DNA of 64,000 nt from Ipomoea triloba (taxonomy: Eukaryota; Streptophyta; Magnoliopsida; Solanales; Convolvulaceae), in NCBI RefSeq assembly GCF_003576645.1, contig NC_044916.1:15973477-16037476 (forward strand). Reading direction: 5' to 3'. The notes beneath the pieces were generated by a model, which was given only the letters and a program-made list of their open reading frames with translations, did not search any database and was not told the origin of the DNA. This document shows, in pieces, positions 1 to 11,191 of this stretch (the first letter of the stretch is position 1; every line of letters begins with the position of its first letter). The position numbers and the translations under genes were made by a program.

Positions 1-293
1 GCACATATAAAAATGCACAAGTACTGATCAAAGTATTTAACAACCAGGATCAAGAGATTCTGTAAGGTAAGGATGAGGTACCCCCTTTTTGCTGCTGCCT
101 GGCCTTAGTTCCCGCTCTGTTCCAGAAGCTCATGCTTAACTCAGCTGAAGTAGCGACTTAGGTCAGTCCTAACAAACTTAGGCTGACTCGAAACTAGGGC
201 TCATAACAAAGATTTCACAACTTACAAAGATTTCACAGCCTACAAAAATTTCACAGCCTAGGCTCCAATCTAACCTCCAAAGATTCGAACTTC

Positions 294-305
294 GCTCTGA
301 TACCA
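294..305 (-). other. Primer binding site, initiator tRNA-Met type
   Basis: The minus strand reads TGGTATCAGAGC, the standard plant primer site for initiator tRNA-Met, three bases inside the LTR end at 309. It fixes the element's orientation and the LTR boundary. Confidence 0.9.
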
Positions 306-308
306 ACT

Positions 309-3302
309 TGTAACACCCCAACTCGGCTTACCGTACAGCCGGAGTAGTTACCGCCACACCTAGAGTGAATTCTATCACCTCTTTGACAAACTCCACTCTA
401 AGTGCACAAGCTAAATGGAAACGCTTCACAACAACTATCACCAACATAGTCATATATATATATATTTGAGCTAAAAAGGGCTTAGTTAACCAGTCATATA
501 CATATCTACCTATATATACAAGGATGTGCCTGGTGGCCCAAAAGACAAATTCGGATTAATCACAATCCTACTAATCCAGCACATAAACCGCTAAGGTTAC
601 AAAAAAAATATTTACACAAAAGATAAAGTTCCCAAAGGTTTTTCCGAGGTATACCACCTACTCGATCTGTTGGTATACCGGACCCGTAAACATTCCCCAC
701 ACTAGATGCCACTCCCCTTCAAACCAAGTGACATGGTCTAGGAAGTGAGATGTGATGTTCATCATAGACCATTCATCCCAAAATTCTGGAGGACTCGGGT
801 CCCAAAGGTAAGGGTAATGAACAACAAACTTTAGAGGATTACTTTCCTCCAAGCTTTCTATGGGGTAAAAACCAAAATTGGCTTGGACATCAGGACCATC
901 GGGAATGGGAAGAAAACTATCTACTACAGGTGAGCTATTTGGAGCCATAGGAGCATAGCCAGGTGCGTAAGGGTCGGCACCCGTCATCCACGGTATATAC
1001 ACTTCGTAGCCCATCCCTGGGCATGTGTACTCCGGCGAATCCTGGGGGTTCGCCGGGCTACACGAGCCTACAATAGATGGCATCTGTTATGAAACACAAT
1101 GAAGTGTAGTTAGCACGATGGCTAAGTAAGGAAATTCATAGGTCACCAAAAACTAAATAAAGGTTTTGGAAAATAGATATTTGAATACTTTAATACTTAG
1201 CTCATAGGCTGAGACTCTACCTGCAACAAGTTATGAACAGAGACTTGCCCAATTGGCAAACATGCCTTTCACAACAGTATGAATCTTCCTTCCTCTTCAA
1301 CGAGGTCTCTTGATAAATGTTTACTTACCAAAGAGGTTTATTTCTTAATATATCATTAACCAACTGAGGTTGGATTTTACTTCACCTTTCACGGTGTGCA
1401 AGAATTTGGGACTGTTCTCAACATAGAGATTTCTCTCATTTTCATTCGGTTTAGGCAAGGCATGTCTTACTAGACTATCCTGCCTCCATCTTTAAAAGTT
1501 ATAACAATTATCAAGCAAATCAACAAATAGTGAAAAATCATGGATTTTACATTTTTATTTCAATCAGATTATTTGAAATTTTCCTCACAAGGAACTTTCC
1601 ACCAACTTTCGCCTCAACGAGGGCTCACTAACTTCCCTTGGTGCTTAAACTTTCATCACATCTCCTTTCATCGTAGCTACAGAGTAACTACATTCTCCTA
1701 TCAAAAGTCCACTTAGTTTCTTTGTATAAAGCGTGAGGCCTTTGGAGTATTCTCTTAACTCCCTCTCTGACCACTTGGATCATCGAACTCGGGTTCAGTG
1801 GTCATCCCCCGGTCTAACATTGATCCCCTGGACGTAAGGTTCGTTAGAATGATTCCTAGCTGGCCCTACTAGGTCCATAAAAACGACACATACCCGGACT
1901 TCATAGAGTAACTATACTTTAAGTGTGCACACCCCCGCAGGAATATCTCATCCTAACGAGTTATACAGTACTCGGCGAATAGACTTCGCCCACAGTATGA
2001 ATGATCATACAACATAACAACCATTGGGCAAGGGCACTTAAAGCCACCCGTAGGTCAATCAAGGTCCTCCTCAACTTACTCAGAAACTAAGGTTTTCAAA
2101 ACATACTTTCTTTTCTTGAACAAAAAGACATTTTTGGATATACTTCATATTCAAGTCTCATACTTGAAATCAATCCACCTCCTTTACCAAGTCCAAAAGT
2201 TTCCTTTTCCTTTTCAAACACTTTGATAGTATACTAATTACATACCATTCACCGAGGTGATTAAGTATAACTATCATAACCTTGTCAATGTCACATTTCA
2301 CATGTTCATGACATAAAACATATACATATGTATATATAATATATAACATATAACCTCTCATATTACTTATACATATATACATACGGTACATGTACTATAT
2401 ATGATATATAAATCATACATATGTTTATATCTATGCACAATCACACACATACTGTATATGTATATTCATGCTAGATATATATTTAACATATATGTAGTAC
2501 ACACAACACACACACACGGCATCACTATATATATATAATATATATATTTTCAAAAAATATATATATGTGTATATTATACCCGGTATACTCATATCATGAT
2601 TATAAGTATTTGTTTACAAAATATGATCTTCACATAGCATATATATGTTTATATTTCGTACTAACATGCACACAATTAAATTTCAACATAGAATTCCTAA
2701 TTTCAACTATCAATTATTTAATTTCAAGTAACCTTATCCAACATAAGGAAACCCTTACCTCAAAAGCGATTTATATCTCCTTATTGTTCTTGAATTATTT
2801 TCCCCAAATGTTCACCTAGAAACCCTAGGAAAATTCAACACCATAACAACATATTTAAGAGATTTCTACCTAGAATTAGGATCTAGGGATGAAAATAAAG
2901 CCTTTAACTGAATAAAATTAAAGTTTTACCGAGTATTGAAGAACTTGTGAAGAGAATTTGGCTATGGATTCTTGAGCTTCAAGGAAGAAGATGAAGACTA
3001 AAACTCTCTCTCTTCTCTCTTGTTTACTTCGGCCAAGGGGGGTAAATGAGAGATCAATCCACTAAATTCTACTCTTTAATTAATTTAATATTGATTTGTG
3101 GTGAGTTAAAGTGACACTTGTCACATTCTTGTGGTGAATCTTGTAAAATATCTTTGGCTTGCCAGTTATGGGTTAAAACAGATATAATTACAGTAGAAAA
3201 TATTTTAGTTTGGAATGATTTCGAAACCAAAATTATTTCAAACTCGATCCTAACCTTAAATTCTAAAATCGAACAATTTTCGGTACATCGCGAAATACGG
3301 CG
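309..3302 (-). repeat. Truncated LTR of the Tekay-like element
   Basis: The inner end is defined by GTTACA next to the primer site; the outer end is missing. The LTR carries the ORF at 658-1083. No transcription start can be placed with confidence. Homology to the LTR at 34971-38627 is clear at the inner third and at the 3240-3302 end, and weak between. Confidence 0.75.
658..1083 (-). CDS. LTR-embedded ORF of unknown function (141 aa)
   Basis: The family is not recognised. The protein is acidic, rich in Pro, Trp and Tyr, without membrane segment or signal peptide. It starts GSCSP a few residues in, has a DPYAPGYAP segment near residue 40, a GFYPIE segment in the middle, then WDPSPP and a C-terminal block FLDHVTWFEGEWHLVWG. 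The ATG directly follows an AG preceded by a run shared with the other copy (CTAACTACACTTCATTGTG), so a spliced acceptor just before the start is possible. The ORF at 37576 in the LTR of the other element starts at the equivalent ATG and matches throughout. Both are in the sense of the retroelement. In the 24-codon C-terminal block I counted 12 synonymous and 3 nonsynonymous differences, which argues for protein-level selection. Expression is unproven. Confidence 0.6.
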   Translation of the reverse strand: MPSIVGSCSPANPQDSPEYTCPGMGYEVYIPWMTGADPYAPGYAPMAPNSSPVVDSFLPIPDGPDVQANFGFYPIESLEESNPLKFVVHYPYLWDPSPPEFWDEWSMMNITSHFLDHVTWFEGEWHLVWGMFTGPVYQQIE

Positions 3303-5222
3303 ATAGTATTTAACTTGTTTGGTGTCATCATTCTACTGAGATAGTAGAGGGCATTTTCTTTCCCCTTGTCATTCTCCTGAGCAAGCAAAACACCTACAGA
3401 GTTTTTTTGGGCGGAGATATAAAGGATCAGTGGGCTACCGTGTATAGGGGCAGTTAACACGGGCGGCTTCATCAAGTATGACTTGATACTCTCAAATGCG
3501 TTCTTGCACGCATCATCCCATATAAACGGAATGCCTTTCTTCATTAACCGACTAAAGGGTTGACATCTTCCCGCTAGGTTTGATATAAACCTTTGGATGT
3601 ATGCCAACTTCCCTTGTAAACTTTTAAGTTCATGAAGATTTCTTGGTTCAGGCATCTACATTATAGCGTCGATCTTAGCTTGTTCGATCTCGATGCCCCT
3701 ATGTCGAACAGTGAACCCAAGAAACTTCCCAGCAGCAACCCCAAAAACACATTTCAAGGGATTCATCTTAAGTTGAAACTTTCGCAAGCGGTCAAAGACT
3801 TTTCTTAAATGTCCCAAGTGATCTGTGCGAAGTTTTGACTTCACAACCAAGTCATCGACGTAGCATTCCACCATTTTGTGAAGCATGTCATCAAGTATTC
3901 TCTACATAGCCCTTTGGTATGTAGCACCTGCATTTTTCAAACCAAAGGGCATCACTTTGTAGCAGTAGATGCCATTAGGCGTTCGGAACGCTGTCAACTC
4001 CTCATCTTCCGGCGCCATGCGAATCTGATTGTAACCAGAGGAGCCATCCATGAATGACATGATCTCGTGCCTAGTCACGGCATCTATCAATAACTCCGTG
4101 ATGGGAAGTGGGAAATCATCTTGCGGGCATGCAACATTAAGATCTCGGAAGTCAACGCATACACGGATTTGGCCGTTTTTCTTGCGCACAGGCACAATGC
4201 TGGATATCCAGGTTGGATATTTTCACTTCGCGAATAAATCCAGCCTCTATAAGTTTATTGACTTCTCCTTCAATTAAAGGAATGAGTTCAGGGCAGAAGC
4301 GTCGTTGAGCTTGCTTGACTAGACGACATGCCTTTTTCACGGCCAAGCGGTGCACAACCACCTTTGGGTCTAACCCTGGCATCTCTTTGTACGTCCATGT
4401 GAAGACATCGATGTACTCTTTCAAAAGTTCGACATAGATTTTTTCATCTTCATTAAAAAGGAGTGTGCTGATGAAGATAGGCCGAGGATTCTCAGGGGTT
4501 CCTAGATCAACCTCCTTTAATTCATCTATTGCGGCTCGTACCCCTTCCTCTAACTCATGGGGTGCTTCTTCTGCATCTTCCCCCTCAATCGGGGTCTCAT
4601 CACATAATGTGATATGAAATGATGATGCCAGCTCGTATTGACTTGACGTCACCTCACAAATTATATCAATGTTACCCTCTTTTGCATTTTGCACTCGAGT
4701 ATGTACGATGGTCTTTGGCTGAACCTTCAAATTTTCACCACATGAAACCTGAATATCATTTTCTCGTCTCATACGAGATGGAACTGTGCTCCTAAGCCTT
4801 TTTGATGGCTCTATTTCAGTAGGTGAGCTGGTGGATTTCTTTGGAACTTGAGTAGGTCCAATTCTGTCATGTACCGACTTTCTCTTAGCGGGTCTAGGCC
4901 CCGACCCAAGTCTATTGAAGACGGATTGTCTTGATTCTGCCTTGCCAATTCTATCAAAAACAGATTGCCTTTTATCACCTTCTTCCTCATCAGCAGAGGT
5001 GATGCAATTACTTGTGGCTCTGTTAATAAAGATTCGCACCGGTTTTGGGGGAACATAGCCTAATCCCTTACGTGCATGTGGCTCCTGCTGGTTTGACTTG
5101 CCTCTACCACCGGCTTCTGGGATGAGCCTACCCAATTTCTGTGGTTCCTTGGGGTCGAAGCCTGCTTTAAACAGGAGTTTATAGGCATTAGGGTCGAAAC
5201 TATCTGTGCGTTTCGCGGGCAA
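3303..5222 (-). pseudogene. Ty3/gypsy (Tat-like) pol fragment: reverse transcriptase and RNase H start, broken
   Basis: Reading down from 5222, a linker region leads into reverse transcriptase with the segments VCVDFRDLN, FMDGSSGYNQI and VMPFGLKNAGATYQ, then a thumb region and the beginning of RNase H (AYIQRF, ALYYLSRMM). The catalytic YVDD lies at about 3845-3860 (sequence CYVDDLVVK). A frameshift lies at about 4220 in an A-run. In-frame TAG codons at 3902-3904 and 3656-3658 stand where relatives have Gln. Homology stops at about 3303 in the middle of RNase H, and no integrase or LTR follows. The sequence style fits the Tat/Ogre group of plant Ty3 elements, recognised from memory. It is a dead fragment joined to the LTR of another element. 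Confidence 0.85.
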
Positions 5223-5315
5223 TGTCTAACTTGTTCCCACCCGCACTTGATCTTCCAACGGGTTGACCGGAGTCGCTTTTAATGGTTCAATTCTTGTCAA
5301 TGGAAAAACAAGTTC

Positions 5316-6925
5316 CTAGTTACAATGACTTTGGTCTACGACTTGTTTACCCTTCCATTTCGGATCGGGAGGTGTATCATTACTACTCTTATCAACGTCA
5401 TCTTCAACAACTTGTTTCTTTAAGTAAAATTTCGCATCTGCAAAGTATGACTCTGCCTCGGTGAATGGGATTTCATCGCCGACGACCTTCTCTATCACAC
5501 CGCCTTTCTCAAACATTAAGCATTGATGCCATGATGAAGGAACTACTCCATTTTCATGTATCCAAGGTCGACCCAACAACATATTGTAGGATGTTCTTGC
5601 ATCTATCACATAACACAAAGTACTTGAACTCAAAGATCCGATCCTGAGATCGAGTCTAATAATACAGAGGGCTCTTTGCCCGCCTTGATTAAATCCTTGG
5701 ATCATCAAGCGGCTTTGCGAGAGCTCATCAATTGAAATACCAAGTTCTTTCACAGCTCGGCGTGATAGAATATTCACGGACGATCCTTGATCAATCAAAA
5801 TTCTTTTAATCTTTTGCTCACGAGCATAACCTTCAACGAACAATGGGCGATTGTGAGGGGTTCCACCCAGTAATAGATCTTCATCTTTGAAAGTTATCTC
5901 GGTGGTGAAAGATGTAGCCTTGTGGACTTGGATCTCGTCGCTTCCTTCGACCATAGGGAACGAACATTCTCCAACTTCAACATGCTTTTCCTTAGTATTC
6001 AAGCTAGCCCCAAGAATATCTGTCCCATGTTGATGAAACACCTTTGGCCTGTATTGAGCCAGGGTAACTAGTGTTCGCGGCTTGTTGGGATGCCCCTTCT
6101 TCTTCACGTCAAAAACGAGTTCTCTTGCTGGCTTTTTCTTAATCCATCGCTTCGTCATTATCTTCAATGGCCTAACAGGCCCAACATCATTCCTTTGCTT
6201 TCTACGGGTAACGAGCACCCAATCCCTCTCGTAGACCGAATCAACTTGTGGCGGCTTTGAGTGTTGCCCCCCAGTATGTTTCACAATAAAGGGAAGCGAG
6301 CGTTTACATTGCTTGCCCACATCCTTCTCACCATCCTCCTCGAGTAATGGTGCAAACATTCCACATGAGATTTGGTTAGAGCTTGCAGTCGCATCAGTAA
6401 GTTCAATCTTTCCATCGCGAGCTAGCGCCATTACCTTATCTTTAAAAACAAAACATTTTTCAACCGGGTGTCCGAGGAGGCGATGATACTTGCAATATTT
6501 GGGGTCATCCACCCTAGAAGCTTATTCGGGGCGCTTCATCTCTGGTAAATCAATCAACTTGAGTTTTAATAACTCATCAAACATGGGCGAAACGTCAGAG
6601 TCCAAGAATGGATACTGTTTCTGCTGCATCTCTTCAATGAGTCTAGTTCCCCTTGATGGCCCAAAGAAGGACCTAGGCCCAGGCTTCTCAGTCACTTTGG
6701 TGAAAACCCGCACTGGTGTTGTTTTCACGTTCATAACTTCCTTCTTTTCTTGCTTTGGGAAGGGTTTGCCCCCTTTCTTGACTTCTTGACTTCTTGCCTT
6801 GCAGGTGCTTTGGAGGAACTAGACATACTTGACATATTAAGCCCTCCGTTGTTTTCAATACTTAAGTCCATGTCGTGGGCACGACTGGAGAACAGGCCCT
6901 TTTGATCAACTGATTGCACGAGCAG
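5316..6925 (-). pseudogene. Ty3/gypsy (Tat-like) gag C-terminus and protease, broken
   Basis: From about 6925 down: a basic Ser/Lys-rich gag stretch, a frameshift near 6734, the segment PFLDSDVSPMFDELL, then an in-frame TAA at about 6520, then the zinc-knuckle-like YCKYHRLLGHPVEKCF typical of Tat-group gag. The protease follows, with IDQGSSVNIL as its active-site region (relatives also vary at the second position) and the downstream GRPWIHENG flap-end motif. The ORF stops at 5316; the next part of pol begins near 5222. The 5' part of gag, the leader and the LTR are absent, so the fragment is truncated at both ends. Confidence 0.8.
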
Positions 6926-6930
6926 CAGAT

Positions 6931-9207
6931 ATGGAGGCTGAGGAGATCTTCGCTCTAAACTGGTTGAACCTTACAGAACTCCCAGCCAATGAACTTTTAA
7001 ACCTTGCCCATGAGATGCACGTGACTAGGAGGAATCTTGGTCGATCTGACAAAGGAAAGGGCATAGCTGCTGATGCACAAGAAGCCGAAGCCGAGCCTGA
7101 AATAGATCCTGAAGTCGAAGCAAAGTTTCAAGAAGATATCAGGCTCGCCACTGCTCTATCCTTGGGACAGAATGTAAAGGATACGAGAGGTCCAGGGGAG
7201 ACCTCAGGAGTTGCGAGAAATGATGCTGAAAATCCTATACCAACAGCCGCAATTCCTTTGTCCCAAGTAAGTAATTCTGCTCTGGATGAACAGGTAGCAG
7301 CTTCGAGAGGTGAGTCCGAGACCTCTGAAGCACTTGAGGTGGCACCCAACTCAGTTCTACTTCTGCCACCACCTGAATCCACACCCTCGAATGACACTGA
7401 TGAAGTACAGACAATTCGAGAGGGTGAAATTCCATTGCTCACACTGCCGGGCTTTCCTATCGACATGGAACTGCCATCACCATTTCTGCTACCAGATGAC
7501 ACAGCATCAACCTTTGCTGCCAGAATGATTGATAGACAAAGATGGAGTGTACCAGCTGCTCCTGAACCGATAGTCATTCCAGACTCACCGGAGCAGACTG
7601 ACGTGCAGCCCAATGAGCAACAAGAGCAGACTGCTCCAAGTCCTGCTGGTTCGAGAGGTAACGAGGAAGAAGTTGTTCCAAGTCCTGCTGGTTCGAGAGG
7701 TAACGAGGAAGAAGTTGTGCCCATCAATGGTGGAAACCGAGGTAACGAGGAAGAAGTTGTGCCCATCAATGGTGGAAACCGGGAAGCACCTGTCGATGCA
7801 CAAACTCTCTCCTCAACTCCAATCCCACCACCTGTCGATGCACAAACTCTCTCCTCAACTCCAATCCCACCAGCAGATGATCAAGTTCCCAGCTCTGGTT
7901 CGAGAGGTGACGCTGAGGAAGATCTTCCATTGGATGGAAACCGGGAAGCATCCATTACAGGAGTCTCTCCCTTAGCTGATCCAATCCCACCAGTTGCTGA
8001 AGCTGAGGTTCCAGGTTCGAAAAGTGATGAGCGAGAAGTGATCCATCCCTCAAGTGGAAACCGGGAAGCGCTTGATATGGAGCTACCTTCGAGCTTTGCA
8101 CCCAGTGTCCCTGCTGATCCTCAGGAACTCAATCGAGAGGTGGACTCGCAACTGCAAGTCATGGGTGGAAATCATGAAGCACCCAAGTCCCCTCCGATAA
8201 AAGGTACTTCTCACTCCTCTTCTCCTACTTCTGACTATGATCGACAGGCCGAAGAAGCTTTCATTGGCGAGGTGCGCCAATTCATGGCCGATCAATCTCA
8301 GAAGATGGCTCAACTTGAGCGCATACTGCTCATTGTTCGCAATGCATCAATGCCTGTTGCTGGGACAAGTGAATCCCGAGCCAGCCATGAAGAACTTCTC
8401 GAACAGGCAGTATGAGCTGAGGATGCAGCACGGCGAGCTGTCGATGAGGCTGCAGTAGCTCGAGCAGAAGCTGACGGAGCAAAGGCTGAAGTAGCCGAAT
8501 TACGTGCCGAGCTTCGAGCCTTCCAAAATTCCAGTGAACTTCGACAGGACGTGATAAAAGCACTACTCGATGATCTGTCGAACCAAGTGCCTATCCAGCT
8601 ACAATCACTTTTCGAAGGTATGTCCATCCTTCTTTCCCGTCAGGATGATGCCAACAAGGGGGAAGAAAATCTAGGGAAAAATCTAGGAACACGAGGGACA
8701 TCCACAAGCAAGAAAAGGGCAGCTAGTGAACCCTTAACCACTGGACCTCCTCCGAAAGTTCCAAGGACAATGAGCAAGGCAATGGAGGAAGCCAAAAGAA
8801 AGGAGGATCTAAGGGTTCAGCGCACACTGGAAATGGAGAAAAGAAGAGAAGAAGACCGAGAAAGAAGAAGAAAGAGGCAAGAACAACAAACGGCCAAGGA
8901 GAAGAAAGATGAGCAATTCATAAAAAATTACAAGTCAGGGTTCAAAGAAGACACAATAGAATATCTCAATGGAATCATAGTAAGTCTTCTTGCCAAAACT
9001 TATCTATCTTCTCACAGCGGCCTCACTCCTCTAGAATGCATCGAATGGTGGAGAGATGGGGTAATCGAAGGTAAATTCATAGGTGAAGCTTTCATCAACT
9101 ACCTTCATCTTGATGTATCAGACAACTACCTAAATCTGGTAAACCCTAAAGACCCCATCAAGACACGAGCAGCTATCAACGAGAAAAGGAAAGCAGACAA
9201 GCAGTAA
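6931..9207 (+). pseudogene. Sirevirus env-like ORF (3' ORF), one in-frame stop
   Basis: One reading frame runs from 6931 to 9207 (about 758 codons), broken only by a TGA at 8413-8415. The N-terminal two thirds are acidic, Pro/Ser-rich and repetitive (units with AGSRGNEEEVVP and VDAQTLSSTPIPP). The part after the TGA begins as an Ala/Glu/Arg-rich likely coiled coil, has a second strongly charged helix at about 8760-8920 (REEDRERRRKRQEQQ), and ends with a conserved-looking region with LTPLECIEWWRDGVIEG. It lies 260 bases before a polypurine tract and LTR of Sirevirus type, the place of the env-like ORF in the SIRE1/Maximus lineage. No signal peptide or clear membrane segment is seen, so the env label is positional. 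The 5' end is cut at the junction with the Tat-like fragment. Three exact 42-bp duplications at 7635-7872 inflate its length and may be assembly artefact. Confidence 0.65.
7635..7872 (+). repeat. Three exact 42-bp tandem duplications
   Basis: The pairs are 7635-7676/7677-7718, 7697-7738/7739-7780 and 7789-7830/7831-7872. Each pair is perfect and each unit is exactly 42 bases, though the unit sequences differ. Two further triplets with the same period lie at 48730-48916 and 49540-49741. Confidence 0.95.
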
Positions 9208-9464
9208 GCTCTCGATGTCTAAATGCATTCTTAATTATGTTGTTCTTTACTTTCGTGTAAACTTTTCTGCTAAGTTCTTCATTGTAAAACACTCCTTAAT
9301 CTTAATATATATATCTTTTGCTGGGGGTGTTGCGTGAGTTTGTTATTCACTTTTTAGCAGATTAGTTTTCATGTCAAACTTACTGTATGCGCTGAAAATA
9401 AAATCAAAAGTTTATTTTTTCTTACAAATCAGCCATATAAGTAAGTATAGTGTTGGCATCATCG
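9208..9464 (+). other. 3' untranslated spacer of the Sirevirus
   Basis: This is AT-rich sequence between the env-like stop and the polypurine tract. No ORF or RNA gene is seen. Confidence 0.6.
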
Positions 9465-9477
9465 AAAAGGGGGAAAT
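9465..9477 (+). other. Polypurine tract of the Sirevirus
   Basis: AAAAGGGGGAAAT directly abuts the TG that starts the LTR at 9478. This is the expected plus-strand priming site and fixes the orientation of the element. Confidence 0.85.
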
Positions 9478-11107
9478 TGTTAGGAATATATTGTAATAGG
9501 TTTTGATGATACCAAATGTAATTCACAATCCCCTAAGTCTCGATAGATAGGAAATATATGTAAGTTCGACAAGTAAACTAAGAGCGAAAATACAACCGGG
9601 TATTTGAGCTCAACTCGGAAAATATTTAAGCTTAAGGTGAACTTGTTTGGACATCTTATAAGTTTCGTGTTGAAAGCTTATAGATAGATCAGAAGAACAC
9701 ACGAGACATCACTGGAGGAATAAGGGTCTGCGAGACATCAACTAAGTCTCAAGACATAAGCAGAGTTCGAGAGATAGAATCTCTCGAGACATCAATCCAC
9801 TTTGAGACGTAGGATCGAGACATCAAGTGGTCGAGACATAAACATTGGTCTCGATGAACTGGTACTTCTCCAAAGGGCTGAATGGCAGTCAACATGCATG
9901 GATAAAGTAAACTAAGTTTGGAGAAGAAGAATATCATGGAGATAAAATATTAAGGAGGTGCTGAAAGAATATTATGGAGCTTAAAACAACCGGAAGTGGA
10001 TGCCACGTCAGAATTCCACAACAAACGGATAGAAGATGCACCAAATCCAAGGTCGGTCTTATTCTCTAAAACGAGGATCAATTAGAATATAAAAAGAGTA
10101 ACTTTTTGCCAAAACTAGTAAGTGGAGCATGGACTCAAGATAGTGGAATATGGGTTATTCACTACAAGACAAAAGGTTCAAGTTACAAGACCACCACTCC
10201 ATGAAACATATGCAAGTTCCATGATCAGCATGGGAGACAGATTTCAAACGGAATAATTTTCCCTCCAACGGAATTATTCCTCAAACTCTCATATATAAGG
10301 ACGTGAAGACACAAGGAAGAAAAAAAAGAGAATTGATCGATAAGAAAGAGGTGTCTGATTCAAACGCTCAAAGTGCAAGTGCTTAATTTGGAATATCATC
10401 CTGATATTCACAACAGCAAGAAAAACACATCTTGGTGTTTGAGAGAGTTTCAAAGCTTAAACTGCTACACATCTAGAAGGTGACCGAAGCTGCTCTACAA
10501 GGCAGATTATCCAACGAAAGCTTTTGGTCAGATTGGAGATTGTTACACTCAACCTGTGACAACCGGAACAACCTTGCTTTGGAGAAGGCAAGAAGAGGCG
10601 GAGTAACCTGGGAGCTGTCTTGTGAAGATCCTGAGGCTTGAGGCGGGCTTGGTGATCAAAGCTCAAGTGCTCAAGAGGTGGAGTAACAAGAAGCGGGGCG
10701 AAAAACCTGAGGCTTGAGGCGGGCTTCGTGATCAAAGCTCAAGCGCTCGATATTGTACTAAAAAGGGAAGTTTTAGTGAGTTTCTAGAAGAAGAGTGGAC
10801 GTAGGCGGGTTGGCCGAACCACTTAAAAATCTCTCTCGCATTTACTTTCTACTTTATCTCTCGCTACCTAACTCTCGAACTGCACTGCATATAATCACAC
10901 CTCTCGAACTAAGTCAAACTCGTGCAAATTAAAAGGGGATAACTTTTCCGCTGCGCATAAAACTTTGTCTTCATCTTGTGAGGTATCGGACCTAAACATC
11001 CTAAGTCCAATATCCACGAGAGGTCGAAAAAGATTTGCAAAATCTTATACAAGTCTATTCACCCCCCCCCCCCTCTAGACTTGTACCACATCCCCTTGGG
11101 ACCAACA
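9478..11107 (+). repeat. 3' LTR of a Sirevirus (copia, SIRE/Maximus type), 1630 bp
   Basis: It begins TGTTAGGAATATATTG and ends GGGACCAACA, with matching TGTT/AACA ends. The early stretch TTTTGATGATACCAAATG is characteristic of SIRE-type LTRs. A TATA box lies at 10290-10299. A CGAGACATCA-like motif recurs about six times at 9700-9860, and a diverged 78-bp direct repeat (core CCTGAGGCTTGAGGCGGGCT) lies at about 10629-10750. A run of 12 C lies at 11061-11072. The matching 5' LTR is not in the window, so no target duplication can be checked. Confidence 0.85.
10290..10299 (+). promoter_or_regulatory. TATA box of the Sirevirus LTR
   Basis: CATATATAAGG sits in the middle of the LTR, where a U3/R boundary promoter is expected. 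No other promoter element was identified. Confidence 0.5.
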
Positions 11108-11191
11108 CTTTTCACTTAGATCATTGAGCCTCCTTTCTTGACTGTGAAGAAGCCCGCTTATTCCCTCTAGAGCTTTGGTGATGTTTGCTAG

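Larger units (their letters stand above)
1..3302 (-). mobile_element. Tekay-like Ty3 chromovirus fragment: leader plus truncated 5' LTR
   Basis: Read on the minus strand, an LTR ends at 309 in the bases GTTACA, followed after three bases by a primer site complementary to initiator tRNA-Met and then about 290 bases of untranslated leader running off the left edge. The LTR end, primer site, leader and LTR ORF all match the complete element at 34971-55795, but are clearly diverged from it, so this is an older relative. The distal LTR is cut at about 3302, where homology to 35260-35390 (a stretch with a TTTCGCGA core) stops abruptly and a different retroelement begins. It lacks the 48-bp tandem array of the other element. 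The stretch 2280-2580 is AT-rich dinucleotide-like sequence. The lineage is inferred from the better element. Confidence 0.8.

Noticed and set aside
294..305. Possible tRNA fragment
   Set aside because: The sequence is the complement of the 3' end of initiator tRNA-Met only, next to an LTR, so it is a primer site and not a tRNA gene.
7128..7803. Minus-strand and alternate plus-strand frames overlapping the env-like ORF
   Set aside because: They are shadows created by the 42-bp repeats and by Ser/Pro-rich codon use of the real frame. They show no domain and no independent start context.
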